Source of the DNA: JARBUG01 sp035628915
GTDB lineage: Bacteria > Bacillota > Sulfobacillia > Symbiobacteriales > Symbiobacteriaceae
Direction of reading: 5' to 3'
Assembly: GCA_035628915.1 (NCBI GenBank)
Contig: DASPIW010000059.1
Span: 1 to 64,000, forward strand
DNA: 64,000 nt
In this document: piece by piece, positions 25,941 to 34,481 of the stretch
Layout: each line of letters opens with the position of its first letter
How positions within the stretch are numbered: the first letter of the stretch is position 1
The notes under the pieces: generated by a model
Told to the model about the DNA's origin: nothing
Databases searched by the model: none
Seen by the model: only the letters and a program-made list of their open reading frames with translations
Translations under genes and position numbers: made by a program

Positions 25941-27041
25941 TCAATAGAGATGTGCCACGGATGGCATGTAGTCGGAGCTCTCCAGTTCCAGGTAGTCGAT
26001 CAGCAGATCGCACGCGTTCAGATCCCGCAGCGGCATCAGGCCGCCGACCTTTCGCTGCATGCCTTTGAGCGTCAAGTCTTCTGGGTGGATGATCACCAGG
26101 GGAATCTGCCGGGTAATGCACATCTCCTGCTTTATCTTGTCGCGCTCACACTGCTTCGTAGCCTGTTCAGCGGAGAACTTTTTCGTTTCATGATAGTGCT
26201 GAGGGCCGTTGAACTCAAAAGCCGCCTTCTGCGCGTAGTACCGGTCCAACTGGAGGTGCTCGTCTGTCTGGGGGTTCACCAGCCAGCCGGGGGTTGCATC
26301 ATCCTCATAGTCATCCGAGTCGATCAGGAGCGACAGGTACTCCCGCATCAATCCTTCCCCGAAGTGCTTCGCTTTTGTGAGGCGGTCCTGGGCCCCGTCA
26401 ATTGCCGCCAGGCCGAGGGCGAGGCCCGGGAACGTAAGCATGAAGTCAATCCGGGCGCGCCGGTGGGCTCGCTCGTATCTGATCCACTCTGCCTGTGCGA
26501 GCTCATCCACCGCACGTGCAACGGTGTTCCGGCTGGCGTTCGCTAGAGCGGACAGCTCTGCGTACGTGAAGCGGCCGAACGGGTGGCTGAACCCCGGTGT
26601 CAGCAGGAGGAGTCCGTACATGATCCGAGCGTGGACCCCAAGCAGCTTGTTTGTCAGGACTGCGCCTGAAATGGGGATTGTGGCGCCGGGAACCGAGATT
26701 GTCACGCCGCCCCCGGGCTGGTCCCATCCCCTTTGCGCCAGTTGAGCCGTCGCTGTTTGCACCGTGGGACGCGATAGGCCTGAGGCGCGGGCCAGTCCTG
26801 CATTTCCTGCACCGCTCTGCAGCAGCCGCGAAACCATCCAAACGAGCTTGGCCGGTGCTGACAGCTCGGGGCACAGCAACAGCCACGCCGGCACCTGGAC
26901 CAGTCCCTTCATTGCATCATCCACCCCGCGCCAATGATTCTGGAGGGGAATCAGAGCTTCCTGCCAGTATCTCCCATTGGCACTACGCCGGTCCTGGAAA
27001 ATTTTTGAAAGAAACCCCGCCGATGGCGTTTCCGAAGGCAC
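25941..27041 (-). CDS. winged-helix protein with C-terminal nuclease-like domain, unknown role
   Basis: A 366-residue protein with no assigned family. Residues ~55-105 (LSAPAKLVWMVSRLL then SGLSRPTVQTATAQLAQRGW) and ~165-195 (YAELSALANASRNTVARAVDEL) are two winged-helix DNA-binding units of the kind found in plasmid/phage replication initiators. The C-terminal part has AFEFNGPQHYH, then KQCERDKIKQEMC, then IPLVIIHPED. This (E/D-x-x-G-x-x-H, then RD-x-x-K, then a hydrophobic strand) resembles PD-(D/E)XK/Vsr-type endonucleases. GTG start lacks a good ribosome site; ATG at the MKGLVQVPAW segment is possible. It may be a remnant or cargo of a mobile element, but no such element is seen beside it. 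Confidence 0.6.
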   Translation of the reverse strand: MPSETPSAGFLSKIFQDRRSANGRYWQEALIPLQNHWRGVDDAMKGLVQVPAWLLLCPELSAPAKLVWMVSRLLQSGAGNAGLARASGLSRPTVQTATAQLAQRGWDQPGGGVTISVPGATIPISGAVLTNKLLGVHARIMYGLLLLTPGFSHPFGRFTYAELSALANASRNTVARAVDELAQAEWIRYERAHRRARIDFMLTFPGLALGLAAIDGAQDRLTKAKHFGEGLMREYLSLLIDSDDYEDDATPGWLVNPQTDEHLQLDRYYAQKAAFEFNGPQHYHETKKFSAEQATKQCERDKIKQEMCITRQIPLVIIHPEDLTLKGMQRKVGGLMPLRDLNACDLLIDYLELESSDYMPSVAHLY

Positions 27042-27172
27042 CGAAAACGGTACCGGACCCTCTAGCAGCCCAATTTCGGGGACTATGCGCTGTTTCGTTC
27101 AACAACTTTACATCCCAGGGCCACGCCAGCCCAAGAAATGCAGCCCGACCTTGCGGCCCGGCTGCTCTTTTC

Positions 27173-27517
27173 TTAACGCACCGCTGCAAGTACCCTCGCA
27201 GCCACCACCTGGGGGCTGGTGCCTTCAATCTGACTGCGCTCGACCATAGCGGCCAGTGTGCCGTCTTTGAGGACCGCCATGGAAGGCGATGACGGCGGAT
27301 AGGGCGCAAAACAGGTGCGGGCTTTCGCCGTCGCTTCCTCGTCCTGACCGGCGAACACTGTGTATCGGTTGTCGACGTGGGCGCCCTGCTGCAGGGCCAG
27401 GGCCATGCCCGGCCGGGCGCCGCCGAGGGCGGCGTCCACTTTCTGCTCGGTCGCAAGCTCGACAAATCCCACGCGGGTCATTTCTTCGCGCATGGCCTAT
27501 AGCATGGGCTTCTACAT
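27173..27517 (-). pseudogene. bacilliredoxin (BrxA/BrxB, YphP/YqiW family) relic lacking the CGC active site
   Basis: The translation from ATG 27493 aligns with bacilliredoxins, which remove bacillithiol from proteins: MREEMTRVGFVELAT, YTVFAGQDEEATAKAR, PSSPSMAVLKDG, IEGTSPQVVAARVL. The segment of about 20-25 residues that should carry the CxC motif (VCGCAAGLARP in relatives) is gone: KVDAAL runs into GGARPG. Upstream, the expected leader with a PM-AMR pattern can be read back to 27517 but contains two TAG codons. Both damages point to a dead gene. It follows the MFS gene on the same strand. Confidence 0.7.
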
Positions 27518-27547
27518 ATCCAGTTCTTCCACAATCCGGACTCTCCG

Positions 27548-28825
27548 TTACCTTTCGTGATCATCTGCCCGGAGACCGCCCAGCAGGAGGACCTCTTCGT
27601 CGGGTACGGGCTGGCCGGGGCGGTAGAGCAGCGGTTTCGGGCGGGCGGCGGCCCTGCGGCGGGCCGCGATCCAGCCGCCCAGAGCAAAGAAGAGCAGCCC
27701 TACCCCCGGACCGACGGCCCCGTAAATCAGCCAGGGCAGGCCCAGCCGGCCGCTGCCCAGTGCGAACTGCATGAGCCCGCCGCCGGCCAGGTTGCCGATG
27801 CCCTCGCCCAGGCCCCAGGCGAATGAGGCCATACCGAAATAGCTGCCCACAGCAGCTTCCGGCGCCATGGCCGAGACGGCGGCATCCACCGAGGGCATGA
27901 GCAGCATTTCGCCCAGCACGAAGACGAGTACGGCGCCCAGGAGGCCGGCGAAAGAGCGGGCCGGCCCCACCAGGCCCAGGCCGGCGCCCAGCAGGACCGC
28001 CCCTATCGCCATGGCCGTCATGACCGGCAGGCGCCCGGAGACATACCGGCTCACCGGCACCTGCAGGGCGATGACCACCAGGCTGCTGGCCGTCCAGAGC
28101 AGCCCGATGCTCGCCTCCAGCCCCAGGACACGGCTGGCGTACAGGGGCACCGCCAGGGCGAGTTGTGAAAAGAGCGCCCAGGAGAGCGTGGTAACACCGG
28201 TGAAAGCCAGGAACGGCAGGTCGGCGAGGAGCTCACGCCAGGGCGCCCTGGCCCGGGCGCCCGCTGCCGCCTGGTCAGGCGGCAGCAGGAACCAGGTGAG
28301 CAGTCCCATGCCGGTGTGAACGGCCCCCGAAATGCCGAACAGGACGGGCATCGGCCCGCGGACCAGCAGGGTGCCCAGCAGCGGCCCGCTGCTGGTGCCA
28401 ATGTTTGCGGCAATGCCCCGCCAGCTGAATATGCAGGTCCGATCGCAGGTCCCATGCCGCTCGTGGGTCGCCAGCACGGCGATGGCCGCCTTGGCGGCCG
28501 GGCCGTACAGTCCGCCGCCCACGCCGGCAACGGCAGCCGCCGCCAGGGCGCCGGGCACGGTGTACACCAGGCCCAGCAGTGCGACGCCGGCGGAACGCAG
28601 AATCAGGCCCGCCGTCATGGTCAGCCGCCGGCCGTACCGGTCTGCCAGGGCGCCGCCCGCCAGGCTGCCCAGCAGCAGCATGAAGGACTGTGCCGCCAGC
28701 ACGAGACCCACTTCGGCGGGGCTGAGACCCCGGCGGGTGGTAAACAGAATGGCAAAGAAGGGGACGAGCATGTACCAGCCGGCATGAAAAGCAAGAATGC
28801 CGCCCAGCAGCAGCTTCAGGCGCAC
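27548..28825 (-). CDS. MFS transporter, probable drug/metabolite exporter
   Basis: A 425-residue, 12-span major facilitator. The loop 2-3 signature GGALADRYGRRLTM is typical, with a matching weaker one in the second half (VSRYVSGRLPVMTAMAIGA). Spans include GWYMLVPFFAILFTT and GLLGAVLVFVLGEMLLMPSV. A cytosolic Arg-rich tail (AARRRAAARPKP) ends it. Sequence resembles MFS antiporters of the multidrug type, but the substrate is unknown. GTG start follows AGGAGGTG. The bacilliredoxin relic lies just downstream. Confidence 0.85.
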   Translation of the reverse strand: MRLKLLLGGILAFHAGWYMLVPFFAILFTTRRGLSPAEVGLVLAAQSFMLLLGSLAGGALADRYGRRLTMTAGLILRSAGVALLGLVYTVPGALAAAAVAGVGGGLYGPAAKAAIAVLATHERHGTCDRTCIFSWRGIAANIGTSSGPLLGTLLVRGPMPVLFGISGAVHTGMGLLTWFLLPPDQAAAGARARAPWRELLADLPFLAFTGVTTLSWALFSQLALAVPLYASRVLGLEASIGLLWTASSLVVIALQVPVSRYVSGRLPVMTAMAIGAVLLGAGLGLVGPARSFAGLLGAVLVFVLGEMLLMPSVDAAVSAMAPEAAVGSYFGMASFAWGLGEGIGNLAGGGLMQFALGSGRLGLPWLIYGAVGPGVGLLFFALGGWIAARRRAAARPKPLLYRPGQPVPDEEVLLLGGLRADDHER

Positions 28826-28937
28826 GCGGGGAACACCTCCTGCTTCCTAGCGTACCCAATCACGGCAGACTGTCCCCCGCCGGAGCAAGCGCTCGAGTAT
28901 AATGGGAGCAAGCGCGTAGATTTGAGGGGGAGCAACC

Positions 28938-29126
28938 ATGGAAGAGCAGATTCGCTGCAAACTGTGCGGGGCGACGCCGACCGGCGACCCGGAGTTTCCC
29001 ATTCGGCACTTCCAGCACCGCGAGGCGGAGAAGGCCGGGCGGGTGAAGGGCCCCATGGTCTATGTCTGCCCGAAGTGCTCAGGGCGGGCGCGCTACGAGG
29101 CCGACCAGGAGATGAAGCGCAAGTAG
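28938..29126 (+). CDS. DUF2197/YlaI-like small zinc-ribbon protein
   Basis: A 62-residue protein with CKLC near residue 7 and CPKC near 44, making a four-Cys zinc ribbon separated by a basic linker (IRHFQHREAEKAGRVKG). Size and layout match the YlaI/DUF2197 proteins of Firmicutes, whose function is unknown. A GAGGGGGAG site precedes the ATG, a TATAAT (28898-28903) lies 35 bases upstream, and a hairpin follows the stop. Confidence 0.75.
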   Translation: MEEQIRCKLCGATPTGDPEFPIRHFQHREAEKAGRVKGPMVYVCPKCSGRARYEADQEMKRK

Positions 29127-29140
29127 GCCAAAATGTGAAG

Positions 29141-29174
29141 CGCCGCCCGGGTCAGGCATGACCTCCGGGCGGCG
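29141..29174 (+). terminator. convergent terminator hairpin
   Basis: CGCCGCCCGG (29141-29150) pairs with CCGGGCGGCG (29165-29174), followed by TCGCTATTTCG on the plus strand. It lies between the zinc-ribbon gene and the 3' end of the histidine kinase gene. Confidence 0.6.
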
Positions 29175-29190
29175 TCGCTATTTCGTAAAG

Positions 29191-31461
29191 CTATCGTGGC
29201 TTCATCAGTTCCCGCACGCGGGCGACGATCTCCTCCTGGATCGCCGGCCCCTTGGTCAGGTGCCGGGTCGGGCCCAGGCGCAGCAGCGTCTTCTCGCCTT
29301 CCGTCAGATCCAGCGCCGTCAGCACCAGCAGGGGAATCTGCTGGGTCCATCTTCGCTGGCGCAGCAGCCGCACAAGCTGGAATCCGTCCAGGTTTGGCAT
29401 CATCAAGTCGAGAATCAGCAGGTCCGGCCGGTCCTCCATGATGATTCGGAACGCCTCCTGGCCGTCCGACGCCGTCCGGACGGCATACCCCGCCCGCTCC
29501 AGCATCATGCCGACGATCGTCCGGACATCCGGATCGTCGTCGACCACCATGATCGACGGCCGGTCGGGAGCTTCCCCGCGGTTGCCAAGCACCGCCCGGA
29601 TGGTCGTCAGGAGCCGGTCCTCGTCGATCGGCTTGCCAATTACTCCCGAGACGCCCAGCGCCACCAACTCGGGCTCATGACCGTCGGTGTAAGCGCTGAC
29701 GACCACGACCGGAATGCCCTTGGTGACCGACTCTTCCTTGAGGCGCCGCGCCACTTCCAGCCCGTGCATGCCGGGCATCAGCAAATCGAGCGTGATGGCG
29801 TCGATGCGGCGGGTCTTGGCGATCTCCAGGGCCTGCTCGCCCGACGTGGCGCCGAGTGTGTGAAAGCCCTCCTGCTCCAGGGAAAGCATGATCAGCTTGA
29901 CGATGTCCGGATCGTCATCGACCACCAGCACCGTCTTGCTGCCCAGCGAGACGGGCAGCTGCGGCTCAGGCGGCGCCGACTCGGCGGGCAGGGTGAAGGT
30001 GAACGTCGACCCCTTCCCCGCCTCGCTCTCCACCCAGATCCGGCCGCCATGCTCCTCTACGATCGCCTTGCAGATCGCCAGCCCCAGGCCCGTACCGCCG
30101 GTCTTGCGGGTGGAGGCGTTGTCGACCCGGTGGAACTTCTCGAAGATCTGGCTCTGGTGATCCTTCGGAATACCCGGACCCTGGTCCTGCACCCGGACCC
30201 GGATCATGCCGTCGTCCAGGTCGGCTGCGACGGTGACCCGGCTCTTCGCTTCACTGAATTTGATGGCGTTCGAAAGCAGGTTGACCAGCACCTGCTGCAG
30301 CCGGTCGTAGTCGGCCACGGCCCTGGGCAGGTCGTCGGGCAGATCGAAGCTGATATGAATCGACCGCTGGTTGGCGAAGCCCTCCAGCTCCCGGACGGCT
30401 CGGTGGACCGCATCGGCCATGGAGAGGGGCGCCCGCCGGATCTCCATTTTGCCGGCTTCAATCCGGGAGATATCCAAAATGTCGTTGATCAGCCGGATCA
30501 GCCGGTCGGTGTTGTTCTGGGCAATCGACAGCAGATCCCTGGCATCCGCCGGCAGAGGTCCGGCGATGCCGCCCAGCACGAGGCCCAGCGAACCCTTGAT
30601 CGACGTCATCGGTGTGCGCAGTTCATGGGAGACGGTGGCGATAAACTCGCTTTTCATGCGGTCGACTTCCGTCTCTTTGGTGATGTCGCGGTACACGTAA
30701 ATGCGGCCGATCACGCGGCCGAGTTCATCTTGCACGGGGGCGGAAAACTCGTGGAAGATCCGCGGATGGTCTTCACGGGTCTCGACGATCGCCGTCTGGA
30801 TCTCAACGGGCGGCGACCCGTCGGGCAAAGGCGTCCACTCCAGGGCGCCGCTGCCCCGGAAGATTCGTGTTGCATGGCTGTGCAGTTCGTAGACCGACTG
30901 CCCCAGGCACCGCTCAGCGGGTATGCCGAGCACACTGCCCACCTGGTGGTTGGCCACGACGCACAGCCCCATGTTGTCGACCATGATGATGCTCTCGCCG
31001 GCCGATTCAAGAATCGACCGGAGCCGGTTGGCCGTGGCGTCGGCCGCCTCGCGGGCCGCCTGGATCTCCAGCAGGTTCTGCCGGAGCTGCTGCTCCATTT
31101 CCTTGCGGCGTGTCACATCCCGCGCGATGCCAACGTAGGCGACCACATCGCCGTGCTCGTCGGTAATCCGTGTGATGGAGAGATAGGAGTACCAGAGTAC
31201 GCCGTCTTTCCGGCGGTTGATGATCTCCCCCACCCATTTGCCGCGGGTGCGGATTTGATCCCACATCTCGTCAAAGACGGAGCGTGGCGTCAGCCCTGAC
31301 TTGATGACGTTTGTCTTCATGCCGACCAGTTCCGTGCGGCAATAGCCGGTCAGTTCTTCGTAGGCTGGGTTGACATCAGTAATGTTCGTCTCTTTGTCGG
31401 AGATGACAATGCCGTCAAGGCTGTGCCAAAATACGCTTCGCAGAATGGTAGTAAAGTCCAA
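29191..31461 (-). CDS. hybrid sensor histidine kinase, PAS-PAS-HisKA-HATPase-REC-REC
   Basis: A 756-residue soluble hybrid kinase with no membrane span. Residues 1-125 and 140-265 are PAS domains (DGIVISDKETNITDVNPAYE; ESIIMVDNMGLCVVANHQV). Phospho-acceptor His279 is in ATVSHELRTPM. ATP-binding boxes are NLLSNAIKFS, DQGPGIPKDH and GGTGLGLAICKAIVEEHGG. Two complete receiver domains follow, each starting VVDDDPD with acceptor Asp in ITLDLLMPGMHG and LILDLMMPNLDG. No DNA-binding output, so it signals by phosphotransfer, probably with the REC-only protein encoded 27 bp upstream on the same strand. PAS domains imply a cytosolic redox, ligand or energy signal. Confidence 0.93.
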   Translation of the reverse strand: MDFTTILRSVFWHSLDGIVISDKETNITDVNPAYEELTGYCRTELVGMKTNVIKSGLTPRSVFDEMWDQIRTRGKWVGEIINRRKDGVLWYSYLSITRITDEHGDVVAYVGIARDVTRRKEMEQQLRQNLLEIQAAREAADATANRLRSILESAGESIIMVDNMGLCVVANHQVGSVLGIPAERCLGQSVYELHSHATRIFRGSGALEWTPLPDGSPPVEIQTAIVETREDHPRIFHEFSAPVQDELGRVIGRIYVYRDITKETEVDRMKSEFIATVSHELRTPMTSIKGSLGLVLGGIAGPLPADARDLLSIAQNNTDRLIRLINDILDISRIEAGKMEIRRAPLSMADAVHRAVRELEGFANQRSIHISFDLPDDLPRAVADYDRLQQVLVNLLSNAIKFSEAKSRVTVAADLDDGMIRVRVQDQGPGIPKDHQSQIFEKFHRVDNASTRKTGGTGLGLAICKAIVEEHGGRIWVESEAGKGSTFTFTLPAESAPPEPQLPVSLGSKTVLVVDDDPDIVKLIMLSLEQEGFHTLGATSGEQALEIAKTRRIDAITLDLLMPGMHGLEVARRLKEESVTKGIPVVVVSAYTDGHEPELVALGVSGVIGKPIDEDRLLTTIRAVLGNRGEAPDRPSIMVVDDDPDVRTIVGMMLERAGYAVRTASDGQEAFRIIMEDRPDLLILDLMMPNLDGFQLVRLLRQRRWTQQIPLLVLTALDLTEGEKTLLRLGPTRHLTKGPAIQEEIVARVRELMKPR

Positions 31462-31488
31462 TCAACCGTTCCTCCCCGAGGGGGCCTC

Positions 31489-31872
31489 TCAGGCCTGCCC
31501 GCCGCTGGACATAATCTGGTCCAGCTGGCTGGCCAGGGTCATGGGGTCAAAGGGTTTTACCAGATACCCGATGGCGCCCAGCTCACGTCCTTTTTGGATT
31601 TCGGCTTGCTGGGCCCGGGCGCTTAGGAAAATGACAGGAATGTGCCGGGTGCCCGGCTGCGACTTGAGGGCCTTTATCGTCTCATAGCCGTCCATTTCAG
31701 GCATCATTACGTCGAGCAGAATCAGGTCGGGGTTATCAGCCGCTGCCTGCTGCAGCCCTTCTCTGCCGCCGGACGCGGCCGTTACTTGATGCCCTCCCTG
31801 ATACATGAGGGAGAGCCGTACCATCTTCTGAATATCGGGGTCATCCTCAATGAGTAGGATGCGAAGCGGCAT
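31489..31872 (-). CDS. stand-alone receiver-domain response regulator
   Basis: 127 residues from ATG 31872, which follows AAAAAGGGGGG; the GTG at 31896 adds eight residues ahead of the fold. Receiver features: LLIEDDPD acid pocket, acceptor Asp54 in LILLDVMMPEMDGYE, Ser in PVIFLSARAQ, and Lys in GYLVKPFDPM. No output domain, so it works like a CheY/Spo0F-type relay. It is co-transcribed with the hybrid kinase immediately downstream. Confidence 0.93.
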   Translation of the reverse strand: MPLRILLIEDDPDIQKMVRLSLMYQGGHQVTAASGGREGLQQAAADNPDLILLDVMMPEMDGYETIKALKSQPGTRHIPVIFLSARAQQAEIQKGRELGAIGYLVKPFDPMTLASQLDQIMSSGGQA

Positions 31873-31908
31873 CGAACGCCCCCCTTTTTCGTTCACGAAC
31901 TAACCTAT

Positions 31909-31937
31909 ATTGTAGGTCCTACCGCGACAGATGTCTA
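31909..31937 (-). promoter_or_regulatory. sigma-A promoter of the receiver/hybrid kinase operon
   Basis: On the minus strand TAGACA (31937-31932), a 17-base spacer and TACAAT (31914-31909), each one base off consensus. It would give a short leader of about 30 bases before the ATG at 31872. Confidence 0.6.
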
Positions 31938-32151
31938 CCTAAAGTGTCATTCGTAATACTTTGGTTGCTCCTAATTACGGTCTATAGGGTCCGCGAGTCT
32001 ATACTGTCCCCACATTATTTTCGGATTTTGGGACTTGACTGTACCTTTTCTTGTACTTCCGGTGGATGGAGATGGCAGAGTGGCGGGATTACCCTGGAAT
32101 CAGGGAAGAACCGACCACCAGTTCCGGGCCGAGCGGAAGGAGGCAGCCACC

Positions 32152-33642
32152 GTGACAACCAACATGATGTCTCCGGCCCGGCATGCCACCGGCACCCTGG
32201 AGCCCATCTTCAGGCCCCGTGGTATCGCCGTTGCAGGAGCTTCCAGCGATGCGACCAAACCCGGCCACCAGGTGCTGAACAACTTGCTGGAGGCTGGCTA
32301 CCCCGGACACATCGCCGTCATCAACAAGGACGGGACGGCTGTGCTTGGCGTGCCCGGGTATCCCGCGCTGGATCATATCCCGGGGCCCGTGGAAATGCTC
32401 ATCCTGGCCGTTCCTGCCGCGGTCACGGCAGATATGGTCGCTGCGATCCAACAGCGGGCCCGCACCCGGAAGGACCTGAAAGTGGTCGTCGCCATTGCCG
32501 GGGGCTTTGCCGAGACGGGCACTCCGGAAGGCACCGCGTGGCAGGCCGCGCTGGCCGAAGGGTGCCGGGCCGCCGGAGTTCGGCTGGTGGGCCCCAACTG
32601 CGTGGGCATCGTCGACAACAAAAACCGGGTTGATACGACCTTCTTGACCGGCGTCTCGCGCCGGCCCAGCGGTGTGTCACTGCTGAGCCAGAGCGGTGCC
32701 ATGGGCGCCTGGATGGCCCTGGAGTGGGGCGCACGGCCTGTATCGGTCGGTCTGAGTAAGTTCATCAACCTAGGTAATGCAGCCGATGTCGATATGCCGG
32801 AGATGATGGAGTTCCTCGGCAAGGACGCCGCCACCCGGGCCGTCGGCCTGTATATGGAGGGGAGCGCCAACGCCCGGGCGCTGCTGGAAGCAGCAGGACG
32901 GGTGGCGGCGCGCAAGCCGGTCATCGTCCTGAAAGTCGGCCGGACGGATAGCGGCAGCGACGCTGTCCGCTCCCATACGGGCGCTCTGGCCGGAGCGGAT
33001 GCGATTTATGACGGCGCCTTCCGTCAATATGGCCTGATTCGGGCCCAGCGGCTCGACGAATTCATCGCGGTGCTGAACGCCTTTGACCGGCTCCCGATGC
33101 CCCTGGGCGGCCGGGTCTCCCTGCTGACCAATGCCGGCGGTCCTGGCGTGTACGCGCTGGACTGCCTGAGCGACGCAGGCCTGAGTCTGGCCAAGTTCAG
33201 CCCGGCCACCCGGACCACCCTGGCCGGGGTACTGCCGCCCTACGCCTCGATTGGCCATCCGGACGGCCATGTAGACATGACCGGCGGCGTGACGGCCAGG
33301 CAGGTCGCCCAGTCAGTGGCAGCAGCGCTGCGCGATCACGGTGTGGACGCCGTCTTCCATCTCTTCATTCCGACAAAGTTCACTTCCGCCGAGGATGTGG
33401 CGGGCGAACTGCTGCAGCTGCTGCCCGGCCTCCGGCGGCACAGCCTCGACAAGCCCTACCTCCCCGTCCTGCTCGCCGGCCAGGGCGTGAGTGCCGCCCG
33501 CAAGCTGCTTGAAGAGAACGGCCTGGTCACCTTCGGTTCGCCTGATGAGGCGGCCGCGGCCCTCGCCGCGATGGTCCGCTACAGCATCGACCGGCAGCCG
33601 CCCACCATGGAGGCCGCAGCAGACGGGAGGACGCTTTCATGA
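32152..33642 (+). CDS. ADP-forming acyl-CoA (acetate-CoA) ligase, alpha subunit
   Basis: 496 residues from GTG 32152 behind AAGGAGG; the open frame extends to 32035 but that part is not conserved. N-terminal CoA-binding Rossmann domain (IFRPRGIAVAGASSDATKPGHQ), then succinyl-CoA-synthetase-like domains with GPNCVGI, SLLSQSGAMGAWM and the phosphohistidine in VRSHTGALAG. The enzyme converts acyl-CoA, ADP and phosphate to acid, CoA and ATP. The ATP-grasp beta subunit is encoded next, overlapping by four bases (ATGA), so both are translated together as a heteromer. Typical of archaea and of some anaerobic or thermophilic bacteria. Confidence 0.9.
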   Translation: MTTNMMSPARHATGTLEPIFRPRGIAVAGASSDATKPGHQVLNNLLEAGYPGHIAVINKDGTAVLGVPGYPALDHIPGPVEMLILAVPAAVTADMVAAIQQRARTRKDLKVVVAIAGGFAETGTPEGTAWQAALAEGCRAAGVRLVGPNCVGIVDNKNRVDTTFLTGVSRRPSGVSLLSQSGAMGAWMALEWGARPVSVGLSKFINLGNAADVDMPEMMEFLGKDAATRAVGLYMEGSANARALLEAAGRVAARKPVIVLKVGRTDSGSDAVRSHTGALAGADAIYDGAFRQYGLIRAQRLDEFIAVLNAFDRLPMPLGGRVSLLTNAGGPGVYALDCLSDAGLSLAKFSPATRTTLAGVLPPYASIGHPDGHVDMTGGVTARQVAQSVAAALRDHGVDAVFHLFIPTKFTSAEDVAGELLQLLPGLRRHSLDKPYLPVLLAGQGVSAARKLLEENGLVTFGSPDEAAAALAAMVRYSIDRQPPTMEAAADGRTLS

Positions 33643-34358
33643 CCGTCCGGGACGTTGCGCTGGTGGCCCTCGACCAGGTGACGGCCGCCTGCCGGGCTGA
33701 GGGCCGGACCCAACTGACGGAGTGGGAAGCGTACAAGGTCTTGCGCCACTGGCAGATACCCGTGGCGCCGTGCCAGCTGGCAAAGGATCCGGCGCAGGCC
33801 GCTGAAGCGGCGGGGCAGCTGGGCGGCAAAGTAGCCGTCAAGATCGTTTCGCCTGATATCGTCCATAAGACCGAGGCCGGCTGCGTAAAGCTGGGGCTGG
33901 CCACACCGGCGGAGGCCGCAGCTGCCTTTGCGGAAGTGCAGACAAACGCCTGGCACTATCATCCGGGCGCCCGGGTCAGCGGTGTGCTGGTCCAGCAGAT
34001 GGCCCCGCCCGGCGTTGAGATCATCGCTGGCGGGCTGAAGGACGGCTCCTTCGGGCCGGTGCTGATGGTAGGGCTGGGCGGCATCGTTGCGGAGGTCATG
34101 AAGGATGTGGCCTTCCGGGTGGCGCCCGTCACCGCCGCTCAGGCCAGGGAAGCCCTCCGGGGCCTCAAAGGCTATCCCCTGCTGGCGGGTGTGCGGGGCC
34201 GTCCGGCGGTGGATTTGCAGGCGCTCTGCCAGGCGCTGGTCAACATCTCACGGCTGGTGGACGCCTGGAGCGACTTGCAGGAGCTGGATCTGAATCCGCT
34301 GATCGCGTGGGACGGCGGCGTGGTAGCCGTCGATGCGCTCGCTACTTTGAAGAGCTGA
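33639..34358 (+). CDS. ADP-forming acyl-CoA (acetate-CoA) ligase, beta (ATP-grasp) subunit
   Basis: A 239-residue ATP-grasp subunit: AYKVLRHWQIPVAP, KIVSPDIVHKTEAGCVKLGL, VLVQQMAPPGVEIIAGG, GLGGIVAEVMKDVAFRVAP and the metal-site DLNPLIA. It carries the nucleotide half of the reaction catalysed with the upstream alpha subunit. ATG overlaps the alpha stop codon. The size is that of a lone beta subunit (about 230), not of the fused 700-residue form. A 17-bp terminator hairpin follows. Confidence 0.92.
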   Translation: MTVRDVALVALDQVTAACRAEGRTQLTEWEAYKVLRHWQIPVAPCQLAKDPAQAAEAAGQLGGKVAVKIVSPDIVHKTEAGCVKLGLATPAEAAAAFAEVQTNAWHYHPGARVSGVLVQQMAPPGVEIIAGGLKDGSFGPVLMVGLGGIVAEVMKDVAFRVAPVTAAQAREALRGLKGYPLLAGVRGRPAVDLQALCQALVNISRLVDAWSDLQELDLNPLIAWDGGVVAVDALATLKS

Positions 34359-34390
34359 GGAGCAGGCACTGGGCAGTGCCTGCTCCTCAG
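34355..34390 (+). terminator. terminator of the acyl-CoA ligase operon
   Basis: A 17-bp perfect stem (34355-34371 with 34374-34390) and a GG turn overlap the beta-subunit stop codon and are followed by TTTCGC. Confidence 0.75.
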
Positions 34391-34481
34391 TTTCGCGACA
34401 TAGCCCTTCTGTTTGCAGAGCGGTCTGTACCCTTCTGTCATTGAAGTTGAGAGAGGCTGCTAATGTGAGGTAATGGATGCA

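Noticed and set aside
29158..31299. A 713-codon plus-strand open frame opposite the hybrid histidine kinase
   Set aside because: Antisense shadow with no domain; the kinase and receiver motifs are all on the minus strand.
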